The notes beneath the pieces were generated by a model. It had not been told where the DNA came from and searched no databases. It saw only the letters and a list, made by a program, of their open reading frames with translations. From the NCBI RefSeq assembly GCF_034555375.1, contig NZ_CP140706.1:2905001-2969000 (forward strand): DNA of 64,000 nucleotides. The letters are read 5' to 3'. Below are positions 7,840-16,144 of this stretch, in pieces (position 1 is the stretch's first letter; the number at the start of each line of letters is the position of its first letter). The translations under genes and the position numbers were made by a program. The DNA comes from Pseudomonas sp. B33.4 (GTDB taxonomy: Bacteria; Pseudomonadota; Gammaproteobacteria; Pseudomonadales; Pseudomonadaceae).

Positions 7840-10800
7840 ATGAAAAATCGCTGTGGTTTTAACAAGATCTCCGGGTTGGTTGCTGTCGATAATGTGCGTT
7901 GTTCTGCTGCAGATGAAGCGGAGCGGAGGGTATTGATCGAACAGTTGAAAAAGTTCAGGGGCGAAGTACAAAAAATTGAAGTGCTTGAATTATCGAAAAT
8001 CAGCGAATGGGTTATAAAGTTGTGGCCAGAGTCCTCTTTCGGACGCTTGCAGAAACCCGCGAGTGAAATGCTTGAAGATCTGATGAATCTGATGGGGTCA
8101 TCGCTGTACAGCAGGGTGACGTCTTCGGGGGAGCTTCACGTATATGCTTCTCACGAAGGCTGGGTAGATGTGACGCACAACGTTAAGCGTAATGCTCAAG
8201 CAAGTATTAAACTTGAACGAATAGCTGCGATTGCCATGGAGCTCGGCGGCTTTGTTCACATTGATAATACAGTGCTGCTCTCGCAATGGTTAAGCTTTCA
8301 TGGGTTCAACGTACCGGATGACCGGACAAAACTCGATAGTTTGATTGGCTTTCTTGAATGGAAGTGGCCTGAGGCAGATAACTTTGCCAACTATTGGGAG
8401 CAGATAACAGGCTTCAATGATGAATCGATCGCCTTGACGCCGCTTCAGTGCGCCGAGATTCGTGCGTTGACTGAAAAAAAGGTTCCAGCGGGTGAGAGCT
8501 TGCTTGGCAGTATTTTTAAACGGGTCAAGCCATATAATACTGTTACTGTCGATTGGAATAGTGCGAATGAGGTCATAGCGATTCTGCTTCGCCATTCCAC
8601 CTCGCAGCAACTTGCCAGAGAATATATCGAGGCGTTGGGCTGGTGGGGGGCAACGAAGTCCGAAAAAGTTGATGAAGACGACCTTGCGCAGGTTCTACTG
8701 ACCGCTATTATTCTGCAATCGGATCCTTCTATCGGGATAAGCGCAAAGCGTAATTGCATCGGACGGTTTGATATTTACGATCCGGGTTCAATGGCTGACA
8801 AGCCTTTGTATACGCTTCGTGAAAATTTTGAGGCCTATCTCGTTGCAAAGGGTCATTCGCACTCGATCGTTCCCTTGATTTCTCATTTGCTGTTGGCTCA
8901 GGTGGCACCCGGACTCTTGGTGAAAAACCTGCCGGCGCAACTTCATGTCGGCTCGATAGGCTGGGTGACTTTTTGCCAAGCGCTAAATTTTGTCGAGGTC
9001 AATCGAAGAGGGGCCTCTCGCTTCATGTCTTATGAGCAGATCATGAAGTTCGCAAATATGGAGGTGGTTAGTCCTGTTCTGGGGCAACTTCAGGGTATTG
9101 CTGCTATCGACCCTATCATTGACTGGGCATTGATCAACGAGGTCATCACTCATGAAAATCTGCAGACTGCTGCTACTGCTGCGGCCCAAAGTGCCCTGGA
9201 TGCCTATAAAGCTCATGTCGATGCAATGGTCTTGGGAGTCAAGGCGTTTGCGGCGCCCCCACCCAATCGAAAACGATTGGCGATGACTGCCTTGCAGCAG
9301 GCAGTACCCCATTGTGATTTTATCGAAGAACCGCTGTTACGCCCGGAAGCCTTCTCCGCGATGAGGGTATCGATGCTCGATCTGCATATCGAAGGTTTAT
9401 TGACATCCGCGACATGGGATTGGAATAAAGAGCCGAATATATTTAACGCCTATCCCGAACTGTTGCTGTTGCCTCCCATCAAGCCGATGTTCGAGGCGGA
9501 ATTGGCCAGTTATCACCAAGATATTCATAAGGCTATTGGTTCGAATATAAAATTGGCTATAGCCGGAATGCCCCGTGCCGATCGAGAAATATTTGCCTCC
9601 AGCAAGGTCACTTTTTTTACTGTTCGGCCCTCGGTCGCCGAGCTGCACTATCCCTCATCGAGTAACTACAACCTGGTGGGTGTGGCTAATCAACCACCTA
9701 AAAATATCGAGGTTCAGTTAAAGAAGGATCAAGCGGTAGGGCGGTTTGGCGTGATCATGATAGCGTCCTACGGCAATAATCAGACGTTATGTTATGAAAT
9801 GTTCACCTTGCTGGGCGAGTGCAGAAGGAATGACGAGTTAGGCAAACTGATTGTCTATACTCAAAAAATGAATATGCCTGGCAGGGTAGAGTACAAAGGG
9901 AAGCTGAATGATGCATTTTTTCCTTTGCCCGCAACGCATAATGTGCCAACTGATTTCGATAGCTACATTGTCGGGAAAAAACCTGTCCGGAATGCTTCAG
10001 GGATCATGATCATAGAAAAGCTCGGCTACGTTCCGGCGCCGACATCCACGAGGAAAACAGCTCGTAATTCATATCAGTTTTTTGTCAGTGAGCACATCGA
10101 CAATATTGCCCGGTTCGTCGTGGAAAACAGACCGTTGGGCAGTCTTCAGGATTTCAGGGAGGTATTTACCGAGTACACAGATAAAGAGCGTATAGCCAAT
10201 ACATATAAAGAAGTGTTGACCTATATTATTGATTTGTGTGTTCCATTCAAAAAGTGCATCGAGGATTTGGCGTCTGGAAATAGAAATCAGGTTGTTGACG
10301 GGATTTATGCATGTACGATGGATGCTATCGGTATATTTTTTACGGTATTGGGTGCGCCAACGAAAATTTTGCACATCGCAGCCAAGACAGTGTCACTGAC
10401 TGCAAAAATCGGCAGCCTGGTCAGGTTTGGCATGTCGCTGACGGTTTCCACTTTCAACCCGATTGATGGGTTACCGACTGCGGGATATCAAGCGTCCAAA
10501 GCATTGTTCAAGAGTGTCATGCATCTGGGCGCGTCGGGAGCGAAAGTGGTGGAGGCTGCGGTTGTCCAGATGGGCAGGTTGACCGGTACTGCGCAGGACT
10601 TTCACAAACTGGCGAGTGCTGCAGATCTGGGGCTTGGTAAGTGGCGTCCGTTGGGAAGCACGGCGGCAGCTTTGAATGTTTGCGCGATCAATAAAAGTAG
10701 TCAGTGGTTTGCAGTCAATCGTTTGGGTAAACCATGGGGAAAGCGACTTGTTAATTTCGATCATCAACAGAAATTCAGTTTGCCGCTGCTACAAAAGCCG

Positions 10801-11532
10801 ATACCGTCTACTTTCACGAGTCATATTATGGAGCGCAGCTTGACAGCAGCCCGCTTGAAAATTGACAACGCTATTGATGTGCTACGGTCTCCCGCCTTGA
10901 ATTTCAAAACTGACCTCGCGATTGGGCTGTTTTTGGGCAGTACCCCGGCTGCGCGTGACGGCTTATCGAATTTGTTAGGTACAATCAGGCTGGATTTTGC
11001 CGGCATTTCCGCAAGTAACCTCTACCTGGACTTTTTGAAAGTCGATGACAGCGTCATCCATGTAAACCCATTCGATTATGGTAAGTGGAAAAATGCGGGT
11101 GCGCAGGAGAGGAAGCATCTGCAGTACATGACGGTCAATACGATCAACTTCAATCAGCGATTCAGCTTGTCGGGTTATGGCGAAGTCGCGGATGACCTCA
11201 TTCATGAAATGACAAGGGTTACTCCTGCCAAGACCAGTCTGGTCACAGCAGAAAGTGCGACTATCGATGGCAAGACAGGCTTGGATGTTGCGCCCTTGCT
11301 AAACCTGGCGAAGGGGCGCCACCGGCGAACCGAGATGAGCGGCGCTGAGGATTTCCACAACAGTGCTCAAGCGCTTGCCAATGCGGACTCGCTAGCGCTT
11401 GTGGTGGCATTGCTCAGTCTGTTGAAAACGGACGAAGCGCTGTTTTCGGTGACCGTTGGCGTCATGCGTGCAGCACTCGACGCCAGTGCGAATCAGCCGA
11501 TTACGGATGAAGTTGTGGTCAGTCTGAACTAA
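7840..11532 (+). CDS. Large AT-rich protein of unknown function with degenerate aspzincin-like C-terminus
   Basis: A 1230-residue protein that I do not recognise with confidence. It has no signal peptide. Most of it is mixed helical sequence; a moderately hydrophobic Gly/Ala-rich stretch lies around residues 820-930. Near the C-terminus, DDLIHEMTR (residues 1118-1126) followed by ALANADSLALVVALL (about 1178-1192) recalls the HExxH...NADxxA layout of M35-type aspzincin metallopeptidases, but the second His is Arg. Large proteins with such ends in Pseudomonas are often toxin-like. Base composition is clearly more AT-rich than both neighbours, which suggests transfer. It stands alone between divergently arranged housekeeping-like genes, and its Shine-Dalgarno is weak. 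Confidence 0.6.
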   Translation: MKNRCGFNKISGLVAVDNVRCSAADEAERRVLIEQLKKFRGEVQKIEVLELSKISEWVIKLWPESSFGRLQKPASEMLEDLMNLMGSSLYSRVTSSGELHVYASHEGWVDVTHNVKRNAQASIKLERIAAIAMELGGFVHIDNTVLLSQWLSFHGFNVPDDRTKLDSLIGFLEWKWPEADNFANYWEQITGFNDESIALTPLQCAEIRALTEKKVPAGESLLGSIFKRVKPYNTVTVDWNSANEVIAILLRHSTSQQLAREYIEALGWWGATKSEKVDEDDLAQVLLTAIILQSDPSIGISAKRNCIGRFDIYDPGSMADKPLYTLRENFEAYLVAKGHSHSIVPLISHLLLAQVAPGLLVKNLPAQLHVGSIGWVTFCQALNFVEVNRRGASRFMSYEQIMKFANMEVVSPVLGQLQGIAAIDPIIDWALINEVITHENLQTAATAAAQSALDAYKAHVDAMVLGVKAFAAPPPNRKRLAMTALQQAVPHCDFIEEPLLRPEAFSAMRVSMLDLHIEGLLTSATWDWNKEPNIFNAYPELLLLPPIKPMFEAELASYHQDIHKAIGSNIKLAIAGMPRADREIFASSKVTFFTVRPSVAELHYPSSSNYNLVGVANQPPKNIEVQLKKDQAVGRFGVIMIASYGNNQTLCYEMFTLLGECRRNDELGKLIVYTQKMNMPGRVEYKGKLNDAFFPLPATHNVPTDFDSYIVGKKPVRNASGIMIIEKLGYVPAPTSTRKTARNSYQFFVSEHIDNIARFVVENRPLGSLQDFREVFTEYTDKERIANTYKEVLTYIIDLCVPFKKCIEDLASGNRNQVVDGIYACTMDAIGIFFTVLGAPTKILHIAAKTVSLTAKIGSLVRFGMSLTVSTFNPIDGLPTAGYQASKALFKSVMHLGASGAKVVEAAVVQMGRLTGTAQDFHKLASAADLGLGKWRPLGSTAAALNVCAINKSSQWFAVNRLGKPWGKRLVNFDHQQKFSLPLLQKPIPSTFTSHIMERSLTAARLKIDNAIDVLRSPALNFKTDLAIGLFLGSTPAARDGLSNLLGTIRLDFAGISASNLYLDFLKVDDSVIHVNPFDYGKWKNAGAQERKHLQYMTVNTINFNQRFSLSGYGEVADDLIHEMTRVTPAKTSLVTAESATIDGKTGLDVAPLLNLAKGRHRRTEMSGAEDFHNSAQALANADSLALVVALLSLLKTDEALFSVTVGVMRAALDASANQPITDEVVVSLN

Positions 11533-11550
11533 AGCTGTGCAGCGCAGGTT

Positions 11551-13524
11551 TCATCTTTGAATGCCCTCGGTCGCGCCCAGCTCCGGCCGATCCCGAAACT
11601 GCTCCAGCGCTTCGGGATTGGCCAGTGCATCAGTATTTTTAACCGGCCGTCCATGCACTACCTCACGCACGGCCAGCTCCACAACCTTGCCACTGATGGT
11701 GCGCGGAATGTCCGTCACCGCAACGATCTTCGCCGGTACATGCCTTGGTGTGGTATTGGCGCGGATTATCTGACGGATGCGCTGCTCCAGTGCTTCATCC
11801 AGTTCCAGCCCTTCGCGCAACCTGACAAACAGCACAACCCGCACGTCATCCTGCCACTGCTGACCGATGGCAACGCTGTCCAGCACTTCAACGACTTTCT
11901 CAACCTGACGGTAGATCTCCGCCGTGCCGATGCGCACACCGCCGGGATTGAGCACGGCATCCGAGCGGCCATGAATCAGCATCCCGCCATGAGGCCGTTG
12001 TTCGGCGTAATCGCCCTGTGCCCAGACCCCGGGAAACAGGCTGAAATACGACTGCCGCAGTTTTGCTCCGTCGGGGTCATTCCACAGACCGATCGGCATC
12101 GCCGGGAAGTGTCGGGTGCAGACCAGTTCGCCTTTTTCGCCAATCACTGGCTGCCCGGCGTCGTTCCAGACTTCAACCGCCATGCCCAGGCTTTTGCCCA
12201 TGTTCTCGCCGCGACGCACGGGTGACAGCGGGTTGCCATTGACGAAGCACGAGACGATGTCGGTGCCGCCAGACATCGAGGCCAGACACACATCAGGTTT
12301 GAAGTCGCGATAGACGAAGTCATAGCTTTGCGGCGACAGCGCCGAGCCGGTGCACAGCAGCGTTTTCAGACTCCCCAGATCATGGCTTTCGCGGGGTTTG
12401 ACGCCGCTGCTTTCGAGGGTGGCGAGGAACTTGGGGCTGGTGCCGAACACGCTGATGCGTTCATCGTCGATCAGCTCGAGCAAACGCTGGTTGTCCGGGT
12501 GAAACGGCGAACCGTCATACAGCACCACGGCGCTGCCGACCGCGAGCGCGGAGACCAGCCAGTTCCACATCATCCAGCCGCACGTCGTGTAGTAAAACAA
12601 TCGATCGCCAGGACTAAGATCGCAATGCAGGCCGTGTTCCTTGACGTGTTGCAGCAGTACGCCGCCGGTGCTGTGAACGATGCATTTCGGCACGCCGGTA
12701 GTGCCGCTGGAATACAACACGTACAGCGGATGATTGAACGGCACCGCTACAAAATCCGCTTCGCCGCCTGCTTCATAGAAGTCATCCCACAAGGTCACTT
12801 CGGCGCGAGTCCGGTAGGTCTCGACGTGGGCGTGCGGATGCGCGTAAGGCACGATGATCAACTGCTTTAACGTTGGCAGTTGTTCGAGTATTCCGTTGAT
12901 TTTGTCGCTCTGGTCGATCGCCTTGCCGGCATAGCGATAACCCGCGCAGGTGATCAGTACCTTCGGTTCGATCTGGCCGAAACGGTCGATCACGCCGTGG
13001 GTGCCGAAGTCCGGCGAGGAGCACGACCAGATCGCGCCGAGGCTGGTAGTAGCGAGCATCGCCACCAGCGTCTGCCAGGTATTCGGCATGCACGCGGCGA
13101 CGCGATCACCGAGGCCAACACCGGCAGCTTGCAGGCTCGCTTGAAACCCGGCGACGCGCTCGGCGAGTTCGGCCCAGGTCAACTGCTCGCGCTGGCCATT
13201 CTCCGCCACGCTTATTACCGCCACAGCATCGTCGCGACGACGCAGCAGGTGTTCGGCGAAGTTCAGCGTGGCGCCAGGAAACCACTCGGCGTCGGGCATG
13301 TTCGGCCCTTCACGCAACACGGCATCGGGCTGGGTGTGAAAACGGATATCGAAGAAGTCGACGATTGCCTGCCAGAATTCCGCGCGCTGTTCGACGCTCC
13401 ATTGGTGCAGGGCAGGGTAGTCGTCGAGTTTCAGCGAGTGGCGCTCATTGATCGCACGGCGGAAGGTGTCCATGCGCGAATTGGCGATACGGTTGGCGTC
13501 GGGTTGCCAGAGGATGTCGGACAT
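11551..13524 (-). CDS. Acetoacetate-CoA ligase
   Basis: A 657-residue AMP-forming ligase of the acetyl-CoA/acetoacetyl-CoA synthetase family. The ATP signature YSSGTTGVPK lies near residue 270 and TTCGWMMWN follows. GGVRIGTAEIY is close to the C-terminal hinge, and the terminal loop has the catalytic lysine in RTISGKVVEL. The length and the motif GTAEIYRQVE are typical of acetoacetate-CoA ligases. It activates acetoacetate to acetoacetyl-CoA with ATP. It is the last gene of a minus-strand group after the 3-hydroxybutyrate dehydrogenase, separated from it by a REP pair. This would complete conversion of 3-hydroxybutyrate to acetoacetyl-CoA for thiolysis. Confidence 0.9.
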   Translation of the reverse strand: MSDILWQPDANRIANSRMDTFRRAINERHSLKLDDYPALHQWSVEQRAEFWQAIVDFFDIRFHTQPDAVLREGPNMPDAEWFPGATLNFAEHLLRRRDDAVAVISVAENGQREQLTWAELAERVAGFQASLQAAGVGLGDRVAACMPNTWQTLVAMLATTSLGAIWSCSSPDFGTHGVIDRFGQIEPKVLITCAGYRYAGKAIDQSDKINGILEQLPTLKQLIIVPYAHPHAHVETYRTRAEVTLWDDFYEAGGEADFVAVPFNHPLYVLYSSGTTGVPKCIVHSTGGVLLQHVKEHGLHCDLSPGDRLFYYTTCGWMMWNWLVSALAVGSAVVLYDGSPFHPDNQRLLELIDDERISVFGTSPKFLATLESSGVKPRESHDLGSLKTLLCTGSALSPQSYDFVYRDFKPDVCLASMSGGTDIVSCFVNGNPLSPVRRGENMGKSLGMAVEVWNDAGQPVIGEKGELVCTRHFPAMPIGLWNDPDGAKLRQSYFSLFPGVWAQGDYAEQRPHGGMLIHGRSDAVLNPGGVRIGTAEIYRQVEKVVEVLDSVAIGQQWQDDVRVVLFVRLREGLELDEALEQRIRQIIRANTTPRHVPAKIVAVTDIPRTISGKVVELAVREVVHGRPVKNTDALANPEALEQFRDRPELGATEGIQR

Positions 13525-13573
13525 TGCTTGCCTCTTGTTTTATTAATGCACAAGGTCGAGCGCACACATGACA

Positions 13574-13670
13574 CCTGTGGGAGCGAGCCTGCTCGCGAAG
13601 ACGTCCGTACACTCAACGACTTCATTGGCTGACCCAGCGCTTTCGCGAGCAGGCTCGCTCCCACAGAGGG
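13574..13670. repeat. REP inverted pair
   Basis: Two facing REP copies (GGGAGCGAGCCTGCTCGCGA and its complement) lie between the acetoacetate-CoA ligase and the 3-hydroxybutyrate dehydrogenase genes, which are transcribed in the same direction. Such a pair inside a presumed operon can stabilise the upstream message or attenuate read-through. Confidence 0.85.
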
Positions 13671-13677
13671 GGGCGTG

Positions 13678-14451
13678 CTATTGGGCTAACCAGCCACCAT
13701 CAATATTCCACGCCGCCCCACGCACCTGGCTGCCAGCCTCGCTGCACAGGAACAACACCAGTTCGCCTAGATGCTGCGGTGTGACGAATTCCAGTGACGG
13801 CTGTTTCTCGGCCAGCAAATCATGCTGCGCCTGCTGCGGATCGACACCCTTGGCCGCTCGGTCATCGATCTGCTTTTGTACCAGCGGGGTCAGCACCCAG
13901 CCCGGGCAGATCGCGTTGCAGGTGACGTTACTGGTGGCAGTTTCCAAGCCAACCACTTTGGTCAAACCGATCACACCGTGCTTGGCGGCGACGTAGGCCG
14001 CTTTGCCGGTCGAGCCGACTTGGCCATGCACCGAGGCGATATTGATGATTCGTCCCCAGCCTTTGGTGCGCATCCCCGGCAGGCTCAGGCGCGTGCTGTG
14101 AAACACCGAAGACAGGTTGATGGCGATGATCGAATCCCAGCGCTCGACCGGAAATTCCTCGACAGCGGCGACATGCTGGATGCCGGCGTTGTTGACCAGA
14201 ATGTCGACACCGCCGAACTCGCGCTCGGCATACGCAATCATCTCGGCAATTTGCGCCGGGTCACTGACATCCGCCGGATGATGGCCAACCTTGCCGCCGA
14301 ACCGGGCGACTTCGGCGATGACTTTCGATGCATCACCAAAGCCGTTGAGAATCAGATTGGCGCCAGCCTTGGCCAGGCTCAGTGCGATACCCAGGCCAAT
14401 GCCGCTGGTGGAACCGGTAACCAGTGCGGTCTTGCCGGAAAGAGTGGTCAT
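13678..14451 (-). CDS. bdhA: 3-hydroxybutyrate dehydrogenase (SDR)
   Basis: A 257-residue short-chain dehydrogenase, the normal size for 3-hydroxybutyrate dehydrogenase. It has the cofactor loop TGSTSGIGLGIA, NNAG at residue about 90, the catalytic Ser in IINIASVHG and the YVAAKHG motif holding Tyr and Lys. It oxidises (R)-3-hydroxybutyrate to acetoacetate with NAD+. The ATG with GAGGT upstream was chosen over a start five codons earlier. It lies 7 bases downstream of the GntP-type permease gene, so the two are cotranscribed. The neighbouring acetoacetate-CoA ligase and sigma-54 activator match the hydroxybutyrate locus known in P. aeruginosa. Confidence 0.9.
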   Translation of the reverse strand: MTTLSGKTALVTGSTSGIGLGIALSLAKAGANLILNGFGDASKVIAEVARFGGKVGHHPADVSDPAQIAEMIAYAEREFGGVDILVNNAGIQHVAAVEEFPVERWDSIIAINLSSVFHSTRLSLPGMRTKGWGRIINIASVHGQVGSTGKAAYVAAKHGVIGLTKVVGLETATSNVTCNAICPGWVLTPLVQKQIDDRAAKGVDPQQAQHDLLAEKQPSLEFVTPQHLGELVLFLCSEAGSQVRGAAWNIDGGWLAQ

Positions 14452-14458
14452 GAATACC

Positions 14459-15850
14459 TCACACAATGCCAGTGGCGTAGAAAGTGCCGATCACGACGAA
14501 AACCGCGAGGGTCTTGATCAGCGTAATACAGAAAATGTCTTTATAGGCTTCGCGGTGGGTCAGGCCGGTGACGGCCAGCAGGGTGATGACCGCGCCGTTG
14601 TGCGGCAGGGTGTCCATGCCGCCACTGGCCATCGCGGCAACGCGGTGCAGCACTTCGAGCGGAATGTTCGCGGCGTGGGCTGCGGCAATGAACTGTTCCG
14701 ACATCGCCGCCAGCGCAATGCTCATGCCGCCCGACGCCGAGCCGGTGATACCCGCCAGCAGCGTCACGGTGATGGCTTCGTTGACCAGCGGATTGGGGAT
14801 CTGCTTGAGCCAGTCAGCCAATACCAGAAAGCCCGGCAGCGAAGCGATCACTGCGCCGAAGCCATATTCGGATGCGGTGTTCATCGCCGCCAGCAACGCA
14901 CCGCTGACCGCGCTTTTGCTGCCTTCGGCGAGCTTGCTGCGAATCGCCTGAAAACCGAACGCCAGCACCATCAGAATGCCAACCAGCAAAGCCGCTTGCA
15001 CCGCCCAGATCGCCGTCAGTTTGGCGATCTCGGTGGTGACTGGGGTGGCCATGCCCGGCAGCGCGAGGCTATGGGTCTTGCCATACCACTGCGGAATCCA
15101 CTGGGTAAACAGCAGGTTCATGATGCCCACTGCCAGCAGCGGCGACAGCGCAATCCATGGGTTCGGCAGCTTCAGGTCTTCTGCGGTTTCCGGCTCGTTG
15201 CGCAGTTCAGTGCCGTAGCCTTCGCCGGCGCGCTGGGCGTTGTTGCGTTGACGCTGGAGAAACAGCATGCCGGCGCAGAACACGAAAATCGTACCGATCA
15301 CGCCCAGCCACGGCGCCGCCCACGCGGTGGTATTGAAGAACGTGCTGGGGATGATGTTCTGGATCTGCGGGGTGCCGGGCAGGGCGTCCATGGTGAACGA
15401 GAAGGCGCCGAGGGCGATGGTCGCCGGAATCAGCCGTTTGGGAATATTGCTCTGGCGGAACATCTCCGCTGCGAACGGATAAACCGCGAACACAACGACG
15501 AACAACGACACGCCGCCATAAGTGAGCAGGGCGCAGACCAGCACGATCACCAGCATCGCCTGCTTGGTGCCGAGCAAGCGGATGGCGGCCGCAACGATCG
15601 AGCGGGAGAAGCCCGACAGTTCGATCAACTTGCCGAACACGGCACCGAGCAGGAACACAGGGAAATACAGTTTGATAAAGCCGACCATTTTCTCCATGAA
15701 CACCCCGGTGAACGCGGGGGCCACGCCGGAAGGGTCGGTAAGCAGCACAGCGCCGAGGGCGGCAATCGGCGCGAAAAGGATAACGCTGTAGCCACGGTAG
15801 GCGGCGAGCATCAGCAGCGCGAGGGCCGCCAAGGCAATGATCACACTCAT
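14459..15850 (-). CDS. GntP-family permease, probable 3-hydroxybutyrate uptake
   Basis: A 463-residue inner-membrane protein with about 12 hydrophobic segments and the GntP/citrate-type layout (MLAAYRGYSVILFAPIAALGA at the start, GGMSIALAAM and MASGGMDTLPHNGAVI near the end). GntP-type proteins are proton symporters of small organic acids. The first place in an operon with 3-hydroxybutyrate dehydrogenase, as at the PA2004-PA2003 locus, makes 3-hydroxybutyrate or acetoacetate the likely substrate rather than gluconate. A Shine-Dalgarno (GGAGAGAC) precedes the ATG. Transcription appears to start from a sigma-54 promoter about 60 bases upstream. The substrate is inferred from context. Confidence 0.85.
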   Translation of the reverse strand: MSVIIALAALALLMLAAYRGYSVILFAPIAALGAVLLTDPSGVAPAFTGVFMEKMVGFIKLYFPVFLLGAVFGKLIELSGFSRSIVAAAIRLLGTKQAMLVIVLVCALLTYGGVSLFVVVFAVYPFAAEMFRQSNIPKRLIPATIALGAFSFTMDALPGTPQIQNIIPSTFFNTTAWAAPWLGVIGTIFVFCAGMLFLQRQRNNAQRAGEGYGTELRNEPETAEDLKLPNPWIALSPLLAVGIMNLLFTQWIPQWYGKTHSLALPGMATPVTTEIAKLTAIWAVQAALLVGILMVLAFGFQAIRSKLAEGSKSAVSGALLAAMNTASEYGFGAVIASLPGFLVLADWLKQIPNPLVNEAITVTLLAGITGSASGGMSIALAAMSEQFIAAAHAANIPLEVLHRVAAMASGGMDTLPHNGAVITLLAVTGLTHREAYKDIFCITLIKTLAVFVVIGTFYATGIV

Positions 15851-15908
15851 GGTGTGTCTCTCCAGAATTGTTATTTTTGTGGGTGGAACGGCTGTGGGAG
15901 AGGTGTTA

Positions 15909-15923
15909 GCGAGATCTGTGCCA
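15909..15923 (-). promoter_or_regulatory. Sigma-54 (-24/-12) promoter of the permease-dehydrogenase operon
   Basis: On the minus strand the sequence reads TGGCAC-AGATC-TCGC. This matches the sigma-54 consensus TGGCAC-N5-TTGC with one mismatch, and the essential GG and GC dinucleotides are exactly 12 apart. It sits about 60 bases before the permease ATG. The next gene upstream encodes a sigma-54 activator, as required for such a promoter. Confidence 0.8.
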
Positions 15924-15986
15924 GTTATCTAACTAGTTGAAATATAACGATATTATCGTGCGTGCAGGGCGGTTTTCAGAGTTTTT

Positions 15987-16002
15987 GTCTCACTATGGAG
16001 AC
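15987..16002. promoter_or_regulatory. Candidate enhancer palindrome 1 (GTCTC-N6-GAGAC)
   Basis: The sequence GTCTCACTATGGAGAC is a 5-6-5 inverted repeat about 65 bases upstream of the -24/-12 promoter. The same arms and spacing recur at 16129-16144. Bacterial enhancer-binding proteins bind paired palindromes upstream of sigma-54 promoters, so this is a candidate site for the adjacent activator. The binding protein is inferred. Confidence 0.5.
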
Positions 16003-16014
16003 GGCATTGAGCCG

Positions 16015-16098
16015 AAAAGATCGCAGCCTTCGGCAGCTCCTACAGTGCGGAGCCAATATTCCCCTGTAGGAGCTGCCGAAGGCTGCGATCTTTTGATC
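16015..16098. repeat. Inverted pair of REP-like sequences
   Basis: Two facing copies of AAGATCGCAGCCTTCGGCAG and its complement, with about 18 bases between them, form a long hairpin. The element class (CCTTCGGCAGCTCCTAC word) differs from the GCGAGC-type REP elsewhere in the window. It lies between the two GTCTC palindromes, just downstream of the sigma-54 activator gene. Confidence 0.8.
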
Positions 16099-16128
16099 CT
16101 GGCGAATTTTCTAATTAATGAGATCCGC

Positions 16129-16144
16129 GTCTCTTTATAGAGAC
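16129..16144. promoter_or_regulatory. Candidate enhancer palindrome 2 (GTCTC-N6-GAGAC)
   Basis: GTCTCTTTATAGAGAC abuts the stop codon of the sigma-54 activator gene and repeats the GTCTC-N6-GAGAC design of the element 142 bases away; here the central bases extend the pairing to 6-4-6. Together the two form a plausible pair of upstream activator sites for the divergently read permease promoter. Alternatively this copy could be a weak transcription end of the activator gene. Confidence 0.45.
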
